From the NCBI RefSeq assembly GCF_010093535.1, contig NW_022985186.1, forward strand, positions 296,949 through 360,948: 64,000 nt of DNA, in the 5' to 3' direction. A program made the translations under genes and the position numbers. This document shows, one piece after another, positions 50,701 through 62,591 of this stretch. Under the pieces are notes generated by a model. The model did not search any database. It was given only the letters and a program-made list of their open reading frames with translations, and was not told the origin of the DNA. The first letter of the stretch is position 1. Each line of letters starts with the position of its first letter. Source of the stretch: Lindgomyces ingoldianus (Eukaryota; Ascomycota; Dothideomycetes; Pleosporales; Lindgomycetaceae).

Positions 50701-52688
50701 ATTTTTTAAAAATTATAAGGTCCTACAACACTATATTAAGGCTACTAAAATTTTAAATAACTACTTTTTAATATAGTTTAGGGCAGTTATTTAAAGAGTA
50801 GTTTTCTTTATATTACTCGTAAAGCTTATTATTTAGTCTTCTTTATATTTTCTTATTTATAAGGCTATATTTAGCAGTAATAGCTTTTATTATTATAGTA
50901 GTATTTTTATTCTCCTCTTTTTAGAAGTTTAGGTAGTTTTAGTAGAAATGTTCTACTTTTTTATAGTTTAGGTAGGCCTTATTTTTTAACTACTTTTACT
51001 ATTTTTTTTATTAAAGGTAGCTTATTATGTCTTAAAACTTAGTTTTTCTTTAAAGAGAGGCTTTATATATGCTTTACATAGCTAAGGTCTATTAGCTTTT
51101 TATTATATTATAAAAGCTTTTTTTTTAGAGACAAACTTTAGCTTTTAAAAGGTTCCCTTTAATTTTTTTTCTTTTTTACATTTTTTATAGTAATTATTAT
51201 AAGTTGTTGCTTTCTTAATATAGTCTTTAAAAGTAGTTAGTTAGTCTATGTGCATAAACTTATCTTTTACTTTATTATTTAGTTTATTATAAAACATGTA
51301 GCATAGAGCTTTTTAGTTGCTCTATCTATATATAGCTATTTGCTTTCTAAAGCGCGCTGCATAGTTTTAGACTAGTCTGCTGCCCTATCTTATGTTATCT
51401 AGTCTATTAGCTGCAATTCTTTTTTTATCTAAAGTCTTATAAATAGCTAATAAGGCTACCTTAAAATTTTTAACACTACTAAATACTTTTTTAGTTTTAG
51501 AGTTAAGTAGTACACTATTAGCTCTAAAGTCTATCTAATTATTAGTGTAAAGTTAGAACTAGATTATAGAGGGGCCTTTTAGATGTAATCTTATTTAGAA
51601 AATTATTTCTGCATTAGTTTAAAATGCTTTTTTATTATATTACATATAAAGGTAGCATTTAGTAAAGAATAGTTAAAGGTTTTTTAATAATTTTTTAAAA
51701 AGCTTTAAAAAGGCTAGTTTTAAAGCCTTTTTAGCTATAATACTTACTTTATTTATTAAGATATTTTAAACTTTTACTAGCTTTACTTATAGTTTATGTA
51801 TCTAGTAAGCTTAAGTAGTAGCCTTATAAAAGTTAATAAAAGGCAGAGGGCTTTATAAATTTATAGTTTTTTAGTAAAAGTTAGTTACTTTTTACTTAAG
51901 TTTTAGTAACTTACTAACTTTATTACTTATTTACTAGAGTTTCTTAATATTATTTTAGATTAAGTTAATTTGTTTTATAAAAATAGCTTTGCTTTAGGTA
52001 GAAACTTTTATAGATTCTAATAGCATAGTGTAAGCTATATTAAAATCTAAATTATATTATAAAGTTACTATACTTTTTAAAAAAAGTAGTGTTTAATGTT
52101 ATAATTTTTACTTTAGAAAGTACTTAGGTCTTATAATATTTTTAGAGAAAAGTAAAATAGATAGTAGAGGCTAATCTAGTAGAGTGTACAGTCCTACATA
52201 CAGGCTATTAGGCTATAAAGGGAGGTAGAGTGACTAGATTATAGTTTACTTTATATGCAGCAGTAAAAAGGCTAGGGTTAAATAGTTCTAATAAATAAAG
52301 TTAGAGGTATATATAGTGTAAGATATATAAATAGTATTATAGCTTTTTAAAAAGCTAAATGCTACTTAGTCTATATAAAAAATAAACTAAACATTAAACA
52401 CACTTTCTAAAGGTTGTTTAATGTAGGAACTATATACATGTGCTAGGGCGCTAAGGGGAGCTTCTAAGAGTCTATAGGAGCTTTACTAAGGGGAGCTCCT
52501 GCGAGCTCCCTTTAGCTCCCTAGACTCGCGGCCTGCTTTCCTATTAGACAACGCATTCTTCCGCGACGTTGGGCAGCTGTGCTGTCTCCGTGTCCTCCAA
52601 CTGGTCTTTAAGCGAGCCCTGTCCCAATCCAGCTAGATTGTGGAGCACTGCTGGTGGAGTTACGCTGGTCTAACCATAGACCGTAACA
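44797..52688 (-). mobile_element. full-length Ty3-type LTR retrotransposon G, same family as B and F
   Basis: LTRs at 44797-45594 (with a 201-bp solo LTR D nested in it) and 52097-52688. Without the nested element both are 592 bp. The target duplication is ATAGC (44792-44796) and ATGGC (52689-52693); the one difference is a G-to-A change. The reverse-transcriptase box near 48515-48490 reads VYLDNVLIY on the minus strand. No frame is intact. Confidence 0.83.
45281..45481 (+). repeat. solo LTR D, copy 1 (201 bp)
   Basis: Starts TGTAAGGCCGG and ends ATATTTACA; target duplication GCTGT at 45276-45280 and 45482-45486. It contains a TATATAAG box. It is not RIP-mutated although it sits in a RIP-mutated LTR. 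Confidence 0.85.
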
Positions 52689-55600
52689 ATGGCGCAATAT
52701 TCTGCTGAACCCTGTTAGAATTAGGTTACAAAAATGTTAGGATATAGCTAGAGACTGTCTCTATTACCTATTAAAATCTGACCTGGTTTGGGCAAAAAGT
52801 GGTAGAGCTACAATAATTCTTAGTTGAGCTAGTGCATGGTGGAGGAGGTTTAGAACCACGATATTGTTACGGCCAACGGACGGACCGTAATGACCCAATT
52901 AGCTGTTCCACACAGCCCAAGCGACGTCGGATGGAAGACGCTTAGCTCCACGTTGAACGAATCACGTGACAGGACGGATGAGGAATGGCTCCGGCTTTTA
53001 GACAAAAGCCTAGCAGAATGCATTATCTAATAAGACCACAGGTCTTGCAGGTCTGCAGGTTGTGCAGGCTATGCAGGCAACAAGCATGCAAGCATGCATA
53101 GCATGCACTGCATGTAAACCCTATGTATATAATCTTAATTACAACTATAGTTAGAAGGATGTAATTACTATTTAGTCTTTACTTACTTAATAGACTAAAA
53201 GGCATTAAAACCTTTCTAAAAAAGACATTGCTGCCTTGTATATCTTGCACTATATATACCTCCTTTTCTATTCTTTTAGATTAGGTTTGCTAGCTCCTTA
53301 TACAGCTACTAGGCTAAACTACAACCTGCCTTCTAGAACCCTGCCTTACCTACACTCTACTTAACAGACTGTACACCTAATCTAGCTAAGTCCTTCCCTT
53401 TCTCTCTAACATTATTATAGGCTGTAGTGCTTATAAAAATACTATTTTGTTAGAGTAAAGATTATAACAGTAATTACTACTGCCTGTAAAGTATAGCTAC
53501 TACCTTAGACATTAGCATAACAGGTGCCTTAGCTGCTAGCACTAGCTAGACCCCTATAGCTATTAAAAAAGAACAAAACTACTAGATATTATATTTCTGT
53601 AATAAGCTAGAGCACTTTAAGTAACTTCTCTAGCAACAAGCATAGTAAGGATCTTTAAATATCCTACAACTACACGCCCTTTAGTTAGAAGTAGTAAACC
53701 TTAGAAATATTACATAAAAAAAACAGTACTAAATTAAAAAAGACCCTACGCCTAGCCCCTCTTAAGGCATTTAATAGCTTAGCTAAAGATCTAAAACCTT
53801 TCTTTATAAGGTGCTACCTCTACATGTAATATAATAAGAGCGCTTTTAAAATAAATAAAGAAATAATCTTATAGATAGGCCTACACTTAAAAGAATTGCC
53901 TGCTATATAGTTCTAACCTTATGCTAATAACTAAATAAACTATTAAATAATAGAGGAACTCTTACTACTAGAAATATAAAAGGTCTTTAAAAATATTAAC
54001 TTTTTTAAAGTAGCCCTAACTATAATCTATAGGCTAGTTAACTAAAAAAAATTAGCAGTTAATAAGATAGACTTTTTATAACAAGAAAAAAGCTCTATCT
54101 AATACTACACAGCCTACTTTAGGGAACAACTAGCTATCTGCAGATAGACAGATTAAAAAGTAATAAGATAAATATTCTATAATAAGCTTTTAGATATAAT
54201 TAAAAATAAATTTACTTACACTAGAAAGCTTAAGGACTTTAAAAAATATATTAAAAAAGCACTTACTTATAATAAAAGACATGCTAAGTAACATAAAGAA
54301 AAAAAATAGGCGTAACAACTTCTAAAACTAAATAGTTTTAAAAAAAAAGAAGACTTTATAATTTAACAGCAAACTAATAAATCTTAGTTACACTAAGTAT
54401 ACACGTAGCTTCTCTAAAAAAAAAGAGTAGTTCCCTTTAAAGTATAAGGCTACTTTTAAATAAGAAACAAAGAAAATAGCTTAAAAAAAAGCATGCCTTA
54501 ACTATAAAAAAGTAAGCTACTTTTGTTAAAAATACCTAGACTTTAAGCAACTAAAGAATAAAAATGTTAGGTTAGCTATTAAAGCTATGTTTACTAACAA
54601 AGGCTTAACTTATAAAGAAATACATAACAGGCTTAACAAATAACTTTGCTAAAGATGTAGAGCTAATTACAAATTCTCTAATTATCTAGTAGACTATTAG
54701 AAGGTAGTAGTCTAGAAAAAAGACAGTATCTTTAGGGCTATTAAATAAGCTGTAGTCCTTAAAGGATAGCAGAACCTAATGTAAGTAGCTAACTATGTTA
54801 AAAATGTAAGAAAAAGAGAGAAACTATACTCTTTTAAATAAAGTAGACTAAGAGTCTTAATTAAAGAACTTAAGCAACAGTTTAAATAAGAGAACTACTA
54901 AAAGTGTAGAGGACTTTATAATTACAACCTCTGCAGAATAAGGCTTTATAAAGTAGCTTTAGATAACAACTATAATATGTATAAAGTTATAAAAAGGATT
55001 ACTATAGTCTATTATAATATACTAAATAAAAAAGAATAATAAAAATTCTTTAAAAAGATACTAGTAAAAGAAAAAGGCCTTAACTAGCACTAGACACCTC
55101 TCTAAACTCTAGCCCTATTAAGTAAATAACTAAACACACTACCTCTAGCTCTAGCAGTAATAAGAAAAGAGCTAGAGGAATAATAAATTTACAGATATTG
55201 CATTTTATGCAGAAGCAAGCAACACAACAACTTCTAATGTAAATATAAGGGCCACTTCTTATAGATAATTAGGACAAAAGAATACCTATAATAGGCCTAG
55301 ATACAGCCTATACTAATTTACACTAACCTTAAATAATGCCTTTATATGTAGTATTTATGCATAAATAAGTACTGTGTCTAGCACTAGCTAACTAAACACT
55401 AGGCTAGATAGTAGCTAATTAGAGCACAGGAAAGCAAATAGTTTATAGACACCCTAATAAGATTAGCTACTATGTGTAAAATGCTAAACTGTTAATACTG
55501 CAGCACAGGCCTAACTTATAAAAAGAAACCCTAGATTAAATGTAAAAAGGCCTCTAATTACACCTTCTACTATTTTTAGTAAAAAGCTAACTAATAAAAT

Positions 55601-55719
55601 AATTAACTTTTATACTACTATAAAGTAGAAAGCATTAACTGTCTAGTTAAAAACTACATAGTAAAAGACTATTAAGAATTTAAAGTTACTGCTAACTAAG
55701 TAAATAAATAAATACATTA

Positions 55720-57880
55720 ACATACTTTATAGGCAAGTTGCTTACACACCTAAGTTACTTACTTTTGCTAAAACCCCACCACACTACTCTTTCTACACTA
55801 ATGCATTCCTAACAACACTACTTAAATGTGTTAAAGGAATGTTAGATGTAGCTTACACTTTAAGCTTTTAAATAAAACATAATACTTTTTAACTAACATG
55901 CTACAGCTATCTATAGAGTCTTTTAAAAGATAATAAGTAACTAACACGCTAAACAACCTTTCTAAGCTAATTATATAGCTAACTTATAAAAGCTAGATAA
56001 TAATAAAAAGCAGGTAATTATTTAGCACATACTTAAGCTAAATGCGCAAGGATTTCCCCCCTAGCTAGCAGCTATAGCTAATATAGCTAATTCTTTACAC
56101 ACTAAGCATAATATAAGCTATATTAGCATAAACTAGCCTAATATGTTTATTAAGTGTTACTTAGAGCTTAAAGTAAAGTTTAAGTGTAAGTATAACTATA
56201 AAAGTGCTTTTTATAAAGATCTTATAGTAATTTAAGGCTAGTTTAACCTTATAGAGAATATTAAAGCTAAGTATAGCATCTAGAATAACAACATGTACAA
56301 CTTTAATAAAATAGGGTTTATAATAGGCTAGATATTTACTAGAGCAGTTGTTATAGGTTTAGAGAGATAAGGACAGCTAAAAGCAGTTTAGCTAGGCAAC
56401 TAGAAGTAGACAACAGCTATCTAAAGCATTAATGCTAAAAAGTAAGCTATTTTGCCCTTTATTATTTTTTAGGGTGGTAACTACCTTTTAAACTAGTACA
56501 AGAAGGAAAATCTACTCTAGAATTAAGTTATTGTAATCTTTAAGCGCAGCTAGACTACTAATTAGCTTAGTCTAGACTAGTTAAAGCACTTTAACACGCA
56601 TATAAAAAAGTGTACTGTTAGCAGCTACTGTCTGCTAGTTATTAATAGCTATAAGAGCTATAACTTACTTTATTTCTAGTAATACTATAAAAATAATAAA
56701 ATTATTACTATCTACATGCCTTCTTACTTATTGCACCTTCTATAGCTACTTAATATAGGTTGTTTTACTCTTTTAAAGAAAGTGTATAGGTGCTAAGCTA
56801 AAAACCTTATGCATAACTAGATTACTTATATTATAAAAATAAAGTTCCTACTATGCTTTAAAGTAGCTTATAATGCTGTAATTACTTTTAGTAATATCTA
56901 AGAAGGGTTTTAAGGCGCTAAATTAGTTCTTTTTAACCCACAACAAGTTATAATAAGCCTTAATGTAAAGTTACGCACTTTATTACTACTACTACCTATA
57001 TACAACAAGCCCTAGCAGTTATAAACCCTAAGTAATACTCTAGAACTTAGGTTATAATTAATGCTTATAAAGACAAAGATTTAAAAGCATATAAATAGTT
57101 TACTAACTTCTATAGTTAAGGTGTTTAAAAAGGTCTTAAAGGGGGCAACAATAATTGCGCATAAGCTAGTGTTAGTGTAATAGAAAATTACTAAGCTTTA
57201 AGTAGCTAATAAGGCTGCTACGCAACATAAATTACATAAAAAAAAGCAGATTAAGGTAGAAGAGACTTTAATAATTTAAGAAAGCTTACGCTTAACAGCT
57301 CTAAAGGAGTTTAGGGCGCGCAGTAACAGGAAGAAGGTAAAGAAGCAGGTGCTGTAACGGCGCAGGCAAGACAATGGGTCCGAATGCGGTATGAATCCAC
57401 TCAGAGGCATATGGGAGTGCGTGGGGACTCAGAGACCTGGGAATACCAATGACACCTATAGGCCTTGTACGTAGGATATCAGAAAACTCCCGAGCTAGCT
57501 ACGGGGGCGAGGTGCGACTAAATACATGAGGGAATAGGGGTAACTGCGGGGGACTGGGTCGAGTCATGGTCGGGGCCGATACGGGGACCCTTCGGATAGG
57601 ATCCGAGCGACCCGAGATGGAACGATTCGTAGAATCGTTACAGGTGCAAGCTAAAGTAAGTAAGCCATCCTAAAGGCGCTGCGGACAGTGCAATTAGACT
57701 AGGCATAACGCGCAAATGTGTAAGCAAGAAGCAGAAGTAGTATCTAAATAATATTCTAGGCTGTACTGTACTATATAGTGCCAGAGCGGGTTGTTATAGG
57801 CCATAATAGAGTTTGTTGGGGTGGGGTCTTGGCAAAAGTGAGCGACTCGGGTGTGTGAGCGACTCGCCCATGAAGTATGT
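55720..57880. mobile_element. family C DNA transposon, copy 3, with a nested solo LTR
   Basis: Flanked by TA (55718-55719 and 57881-57882). Ends ACATACTTTATAGGCAAG and, reversed, ACATACTTCATGGGCGAG. Subtracting the 290-bp solo LTR N and its 5-bp duplication gives exactly 1866 bp, equal to copies 1 and 2. Confidence 0.85.
57353..57642. repeat. solo LTR N (290 bp), not RIP-mutated
   Basis: Starts TGTAACGGCGCAGG and ends GAATCGTTACA; target duplication GGTGC at 57348-57352 and 57643-57647. It is GC-rich inside an AT-rich host transposon, so it arrived after RIP of the host or was too short to be recognised. Confidence 0.85.
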
Positions 57881-58135
57881 TACGTCCTAAGCATTAAGCA
57901 AGATAACATTAGCATAGACTATAATAAAGTCTACTATAACATAAAAGTCCTAATAGTAGTAGAATAAGAACTTAGAAGAAGCTTAACAGCTAAAGTTACC
58001 CTAAGACGCATAGGTAGCAAATAAGAAGGCCTTGCTCTAATAGATAGTGGTTGCACGTTTATAGTAATTAACTCTACCTAGGTTAACTAAAACAAGATAC
58101 TCTTCTGTGTAAAAAAGGAACCTTTTAAGGTAATG

Positions 58136-58354
58136 TTCACAGGGCGACTGGCGAGGGATCTAGTATCAGGTCGACTCAACGTATTCGGGGATGAATGTAT
58201 GACGGGCTTGGTAGCTGAACGACAATGAGATGATAGCTTCGCATTGCTCAAACGTTAGCAAAGAATCGCATGATATTTCAAATCCTCTCTGCACTGTGAT
58301 TCTCGATTCCCACTTTGCTTCCACTTCGAACGTGCTTTCATCCGCTTCATCGGT
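58136..58354. other. 3' flank of the DUF6594 gene
   Basis: Normal-composition sequence between the truncated retroelement H and the stop codon of the DUF6594 gene. An open frame here (58255-58446, minus) is an alternative reading of the last exon and is not used in the chosen splice model. Confidence 0.5.
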
Positions 58355-59389
58355 TCAGCAATATTGCTTGCAGATGGGTCCAATATCACGGTAGGAGTTA
58401 CTGTCCGCACTAACGAAGACCACCTGCACAGCAGCAAACCTATCACAATAAGCCGGTACCACTACCCATGTCTTAGGGATACTTACGCAGCTGTAATAGC
58501 AAAAACCTCGGCGCGCTTTGCATTGGCCAGCCCCATCAAACACACAGCTACTAGTAAGTTGAATGCAGCTATGATTCCTAGCCTTGCACGCATGGAGTAA
58601 ACGCAGTATAGGATTACAATTGATGCTATCGGGATTAGGGACGCCAATATGCTTGTGATCCAGTAGGTGATGCGATAAATCGTGCTGTCTTCGTATCCAA
58701 CAACTCCATGGATTCGTGAGGGCTTCATAAAGCGGGCACATCCACACCTAAAGAGATTGACTATTGCACTCTCGGCGACCCAGGAGGAGAATGCATCTTC
58801 TCGTCGGCGAGGGCACAGTGCGACGAGGTCGGGCTTGTGCGACTTCCGATCCTTTACTGAGCCCCATATAGTGGCATCTTCTCCCTCTAACGCGAGCGGG
58901 CCCATCTCTGGAGCCTGCAGGTAGTCCTGCAGATTGTGAAGATCCCATTTCCCCGGACTCGACAGATTCAAGATCATAGACTGTTGAAGCAGAGCGTGGT
59001 CTGCCTTCGATTAGCGAGAAAACACTGACACATTCTCAGCTAGCAAGTGCGCTCTCACTGTATTCCTTCAAAGTTTCTCGAATTTTGAGGACCAGGTCGA
59101 GTTGAGTGGTATCACCATCCTCTTGTGAATCTCGCAACCAGTCCCAGCTCTTCGCATATTTGCATTTCTTCACCCCTTGGTCCGGATTTCGATCGTTGTC
59201 GTCTTCAAGCTGCTGGTCTCTCAATTCTTGTTCCAGGCAGGTCAGCTCAGCCTGAAAATAAAGGAGATTTTGTGCGTTGAGAGCGCCGAACTTGCGGAAT
59301 ATAGCTGCTTCTGGCTGGATTTCGATCTTTGCTGCGAGCTTCGGGTAACCCACAACAATGTGCTGGAAGGGGTCGTTAGAAGGCATCAT
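58355..59389 (-). CDS. DUF6594 family membrane protein
   Basis: Three exons (59389-59059, 59000-58487 and 58439-58355) with introns 59058-59001 (GTGAGA...CAG, 58 nt) and 58486-58440 (GTAAGT...TAG, 47 nt) give 309 residues in one consistent frame. The start is one of two adjacent Met codons (59389 or 59386); an earlier ATG at 59485 is less likely because family members usually start shortly before GYPKLA. The N-terminal half has GYPKLAAKIEIQPEAAIFRKFG and NAQNLLYFQAELTCLEQEL, then an acidic helix region. The C-terminus has three hydrophobic segments (YWITSILASLIPIASIVIL; LGIIAAFNLLVAVCLMGLA; FAITAAFAAVQVVFV), typical of DUF6594, a fungal family of unknown function predicted to lie in membranes. 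Confidence 0.85.
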
Positions 59390-60451
59390 TCCCGCATAAA
59401 TTAATTTCGAGCGTGAAACCTCTAGGGAAGCATCTGGGGATAGCCTTGAGCCTGAGATGGCTCCGAGGCCACTGTTAAGAAGCACGCTTGATTGCTATTC
59501 AGTCAAAATCTTGCGTATGCTTTCCGGCTGAGGTCTACGTGGTTGCCTTCATGGTCCAGTCCTTCACGCCCACGGCGAAGGCGTGCATCAGGCTGCATCA
59601 AGCTTGAGTGGTATCACATATGAAGTCTCCGAAGAGCAATGTACGACATTGTTCGAACTCTGGATTTCGGGAACACCTGTCCACGGGAGAGCTTAAGCTT
59701 CTGGTACAAAGTGTAGCCGGACTTGGATTGTCCACGATCCGTTGAGACTACTCCGGTATGGCGTTGTAAGAAGCATCACACATTCTCTTCGTCGCAGCTA
59801 AGACTGGTTAAGCCCTTCAGAGGGATGACAGCGCCCTGTTATCAGCTTGAATTGTGGCGCAATGATCTCACATGCACCGGGTGATTCAAAGTCCAATCAA
59901 AGATGCAGTTTCAGATGATGCTGCAGCTGGGCCGCGCTAATGTCAAAATAACTCACCGGAAGGCGAGAGCTCAACCAATTAAAATGATGGCTTGAGAAGT
60001 TAAGGTTAGTGCGTCCCTCCCCAGCCGAAGGGCAACATCCGTGCGTTGCCCCTTTGACAGTCTCAAGAGCACGCCTTCACTGGTGGGCAAATGGAGAACG
60101 ACAACGTAGCCTCCGATAAGTGAGGCCAACAGCATAGTAAAGCCTGACCTTGTTCTTTGCAACACTAAAAGCTACTCTGTTGTTATCTACGAATAGTATA
60201 TCGGACCCGAAATGTAGGCTATGACGGAGGCTTTCGAAGGGGGTTGGGGTCCCTCATGGGGCGGGAGACGTTGCTTGAAAGCATTACTGCAGGAGGCAGG
60301 TAGTGTGCGACATAGGCGCCACTATTATTGGTTCGTGCAGAAAGCACTTCATCCCCCTTGAACCGGTGAGGAGTCCCCCAAGTCCCTCACTGTTACGCCC
60401 TTTAAGTCTACCTTACGTTTACCACCACGTTATGCCCTACCCCAACATGGG
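59390..60451. other. intergenic between divergent DUF6594 and retropepsin-like genes
   Basis: About 1.06 kb with no supported gene. A 64-codon minus-strand frame (59971-60165) contains a hydrophobic stretch (MLLASLIGGYVVVLHL) but no family match. A possible first exon of the plus-strand gene (ATG at about 60253, donor GTAGTG near 60296) was considered but not proven. Confidence 0.4.
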
Positions 60452-60931
60452 ATGTGGGTGCAATCCATTATATCTTCTTCTACGAAAATCAAAGGTTCGG
60501 CTTCGATGCGCTTATGGAAAGAAATTCGGCACATTGACGTTAACACGTTGCAGAGACACCGGAGACTGCGACATCCCACTCGAATAGTAATCCGTTGCAA
60601 CAGCACAGAGAAATGCGGCCATGCAATCCTCACTGTTGACACAGCATCGGAGAACAATATTATATCTCACCACCTCTTTAAGTCGGTACTCCACGAGCCT
60701 ATCCAGAGTATCGATGCGGACTCTCCCCACAGCCCGCACAATACCATACGATCATCCGAGGAATCAGTGAGGGGATACGTGGATTTGGTCTGGTATCTGG
60801 AGGATGACTCTAATATAGAGTATCAGAGTCGCTTTTTTGTCGTCTCTTCCCAGAATCCTCCATACGACGCGGTATTGGGACGCAGGGACGCAGAGCGGTA
60901 CGGCATCCTCAAACCAAGACTCAGACATTAG
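60452..60931 (+). CDS. retropepsin-like domain protein, second copy; catalytic DTG replaced by DTA
   Basis: An open frame of 159 residues; the true start may be upstream behind an intron. The core reads AILTVDTASENNIIS, GYVDLVWYLEDD and YDAVLGRRDAERYGIL. It lines up with the protein at 37173-38035 (MFDTGCRGRNNLIS, GEIDIRWWPED, FDLIVGEETIENY) in order and spacing. It has the single-lobe retropepsin layout, with the hydrophobic-Gly motif (VLG) before the last helix. The catalytic Asp-Thr-Gly is Asp-Thr-Ala here, so activity may be altered or lost. There is no reverse transcriptase or integrase nearby in the same frame. The function is unknown. Confidence 0.62.
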   Translation: MWVQSIISSSTKIKGSASMRLWKEIRHIDVNTLQRHRRLRHPTRIVIRCNSTEKCGHAILTVDTASENNIISHHLFKSVLHEPIQSIDADSPHSPHNTIRSSEESVRGYVDLVWYLEDDSNIEYQSRFFVVSSQNPPYDAVLGRRDAERYGILKPRLRH

Positions 60932-62214
60932 AACCGGGTTCTGTCTCTGTGTCGCATTCGATTCGAAGGGTCCCGCTAGTCGAAATCTTCAAGCATCCGT
61001 ATCGGAGTCGGCGCTTCTACTTCAACGAGCACCGCGCGTATACTGAGACAATTTTGTCATTTGGGAGGATTGCAGGCTGCAACATTCGTCATGGCGACCT
61101 TTATGAGGTGCTATGCCGTCGGCGAGCTGTGCTTCCTAGCTGTCGGGGTTTCCTACAGACTGATTTGACGATGCTCCCCATATTCTTTTGTCCGGTCGAC
61201 TTTCCTATCGGCTCAGTAAGTCTTGCATGACTCAGACCATATTCTGACTCTTTTCCATTGCACTGGAGACTGCCTGCACGGGACAATGGATGCTTATGAC
61301 GAGGTATTCACGCTCCACTTGTCGCACTTTTATCGGTCGCTACGCTAAATTCGCGCATTATATACCCCTATGCATAACATCTTTGTCTCCATATATGTAT
61401 GATTTCCATATCAAACATGCAATACGACTAAAAACACCGCAAAGGGTCGACCTTTCCATGTATGATAGTTTAGTGTATCCAGGAATGACAAATGAAAACA
61501 TTTCATGGGGTCCCAAAACCGATCCAAGAGGTCTCTATCTCGCGAACCTAAAATCTCGAGACAAAGATTAATCGCTTTTACTGCTACAAAATAACCTAAG
61601 AGGGTCTTATAGGCGTCTTATCTAGACAGTTGGAAGAAAGAAAGGACAGTAAAGTGAACTAGGCTGAGTTTTCCAGAGTTCGTTTCGCTCATTTTCGAGA
61701 TGCTACGGAGAGGCCGCATTCTAAGAATCCGACTCCATGAGAGCTCTGCAACGTATCTAGCGCCAAGAGGTGATTCTCACATGTAACGTGTTGCAAGGCT
61801 TCCGGAATCCCCGAAAAGCCGGCAAGACCCAGAACCACAGGGCCCACAAGAATTCTAGGCTTGTTAAGAGTATAACATTTGGAAGTGTGCGCCATCATTT
61901 CATCCTGCAGCATTGACAAGGGCAGCCGGACACTCTCCCATCTACCTCAGAAATACCGCTATCGATAAAGCAAATAGACGTCCAAATGCTTGCATCGGAG
62001 TAGAACCGCCTCACTCCTTCGTCACGACCCGCTAATACCTGAACCCGCCAATGGCCGCCCACGAAAGAAATACTACCTTCAAATCATAACAACATGGGAA
62101 GGGCTAATAAGAAACGTGAATTTAGAAGTAATAACTAGGGATTCTTGCTTAAATAAACAGCGTACTTTTAAAGTCATGGCTTAGCAAAGTGCAATATAGC
62201 AGCGGCAACGCAGC
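60932..62214. other. low-copy sequence after the second retropepsin-like gene
   Basis: Normal composition. Open frames at 61290-61571 (plus, 93 codons) and 61689-61919 (minus, 76 codons) show no domain or signal. The first could be a short gene of unknown function, but the support is only its length. Confidence 0.35.
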
Positions 62215-62591
62215 TGTCGCACGTGTCTCACGCGATACCATATCTGTGTACTGCACTATTCACTCATTAGGACTAGCTCCTTTCTCGTACAGTATATAGT
62301 CAGCCTAGAGCTCCTTAGACCTTACAATACACTTGTACAATCCACCTTGTTTAGATCTTAATACCTTGTCAAGACAGTAGAGTTCTAATTTAGTAAAGAA
62401 GGATATAGATTCTTTGTGGAGGATAAAATAGCCTGGCAGTAGCTGTTCAGAAGATCGGATGAAGTGAGTCTGCTATCTAAGAGAGCTGAAGGCTCTCCTT
62501 ATATACACCGAGCTTGGGAACATAATATCTCCAGATCCCGAGCTGCGTCCCAGGCTCTGAGCCCCAGCCAAGGCTCTCAGTATACGCGACA
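62215..62591. repeat. LTR of family K (377 bp)
   Basis: Starts TGTCGCACGTGTCTC and ends ATACGCGACA, so the termini are inverted (TGTCGC/GCGACA). The flanking 5-mers (GCAGC and TTCTT) do not match, so this is probably one LTR of a larger, broken element whose AT-rich interior follows. Another start of the same LTR lies at 38381. Confidence 0.6.

Larger units (their letters stand above)
52865..58135 (+). mobile_element. truncated LTR retroelement H, interrupted by family C copy 3
   Basis: A 605-bp LTR (52865-53469, TGTTACGGCC to ATAACA) is followed by degraded plus-strand gag-like sequence. After the family-C insertion (55720-57880) the element continues with a retropepsin active site LALIDSGCT at about 58031-58057, and then ends abruptly near 58135 at normal-composition sequence. 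There is no reverse transcriptase, integrase or second LTR. The LTR shares a TATCTTGCACTATATATACC segment and other tracts with the B/F/G family, so it is a related but distinct family. The 3' half is presumably deleted. Confidence 0.7.

Noticed and set aside
59036..59047. Broken splice donor or premature stop in the DUF6594 gene
   Set aside because: The unspliced frame stops at 59036, but a good donor GTGAGA at 59058 with acceptor CAG at 59001 gives a continuous protein, so no mutation is needed.
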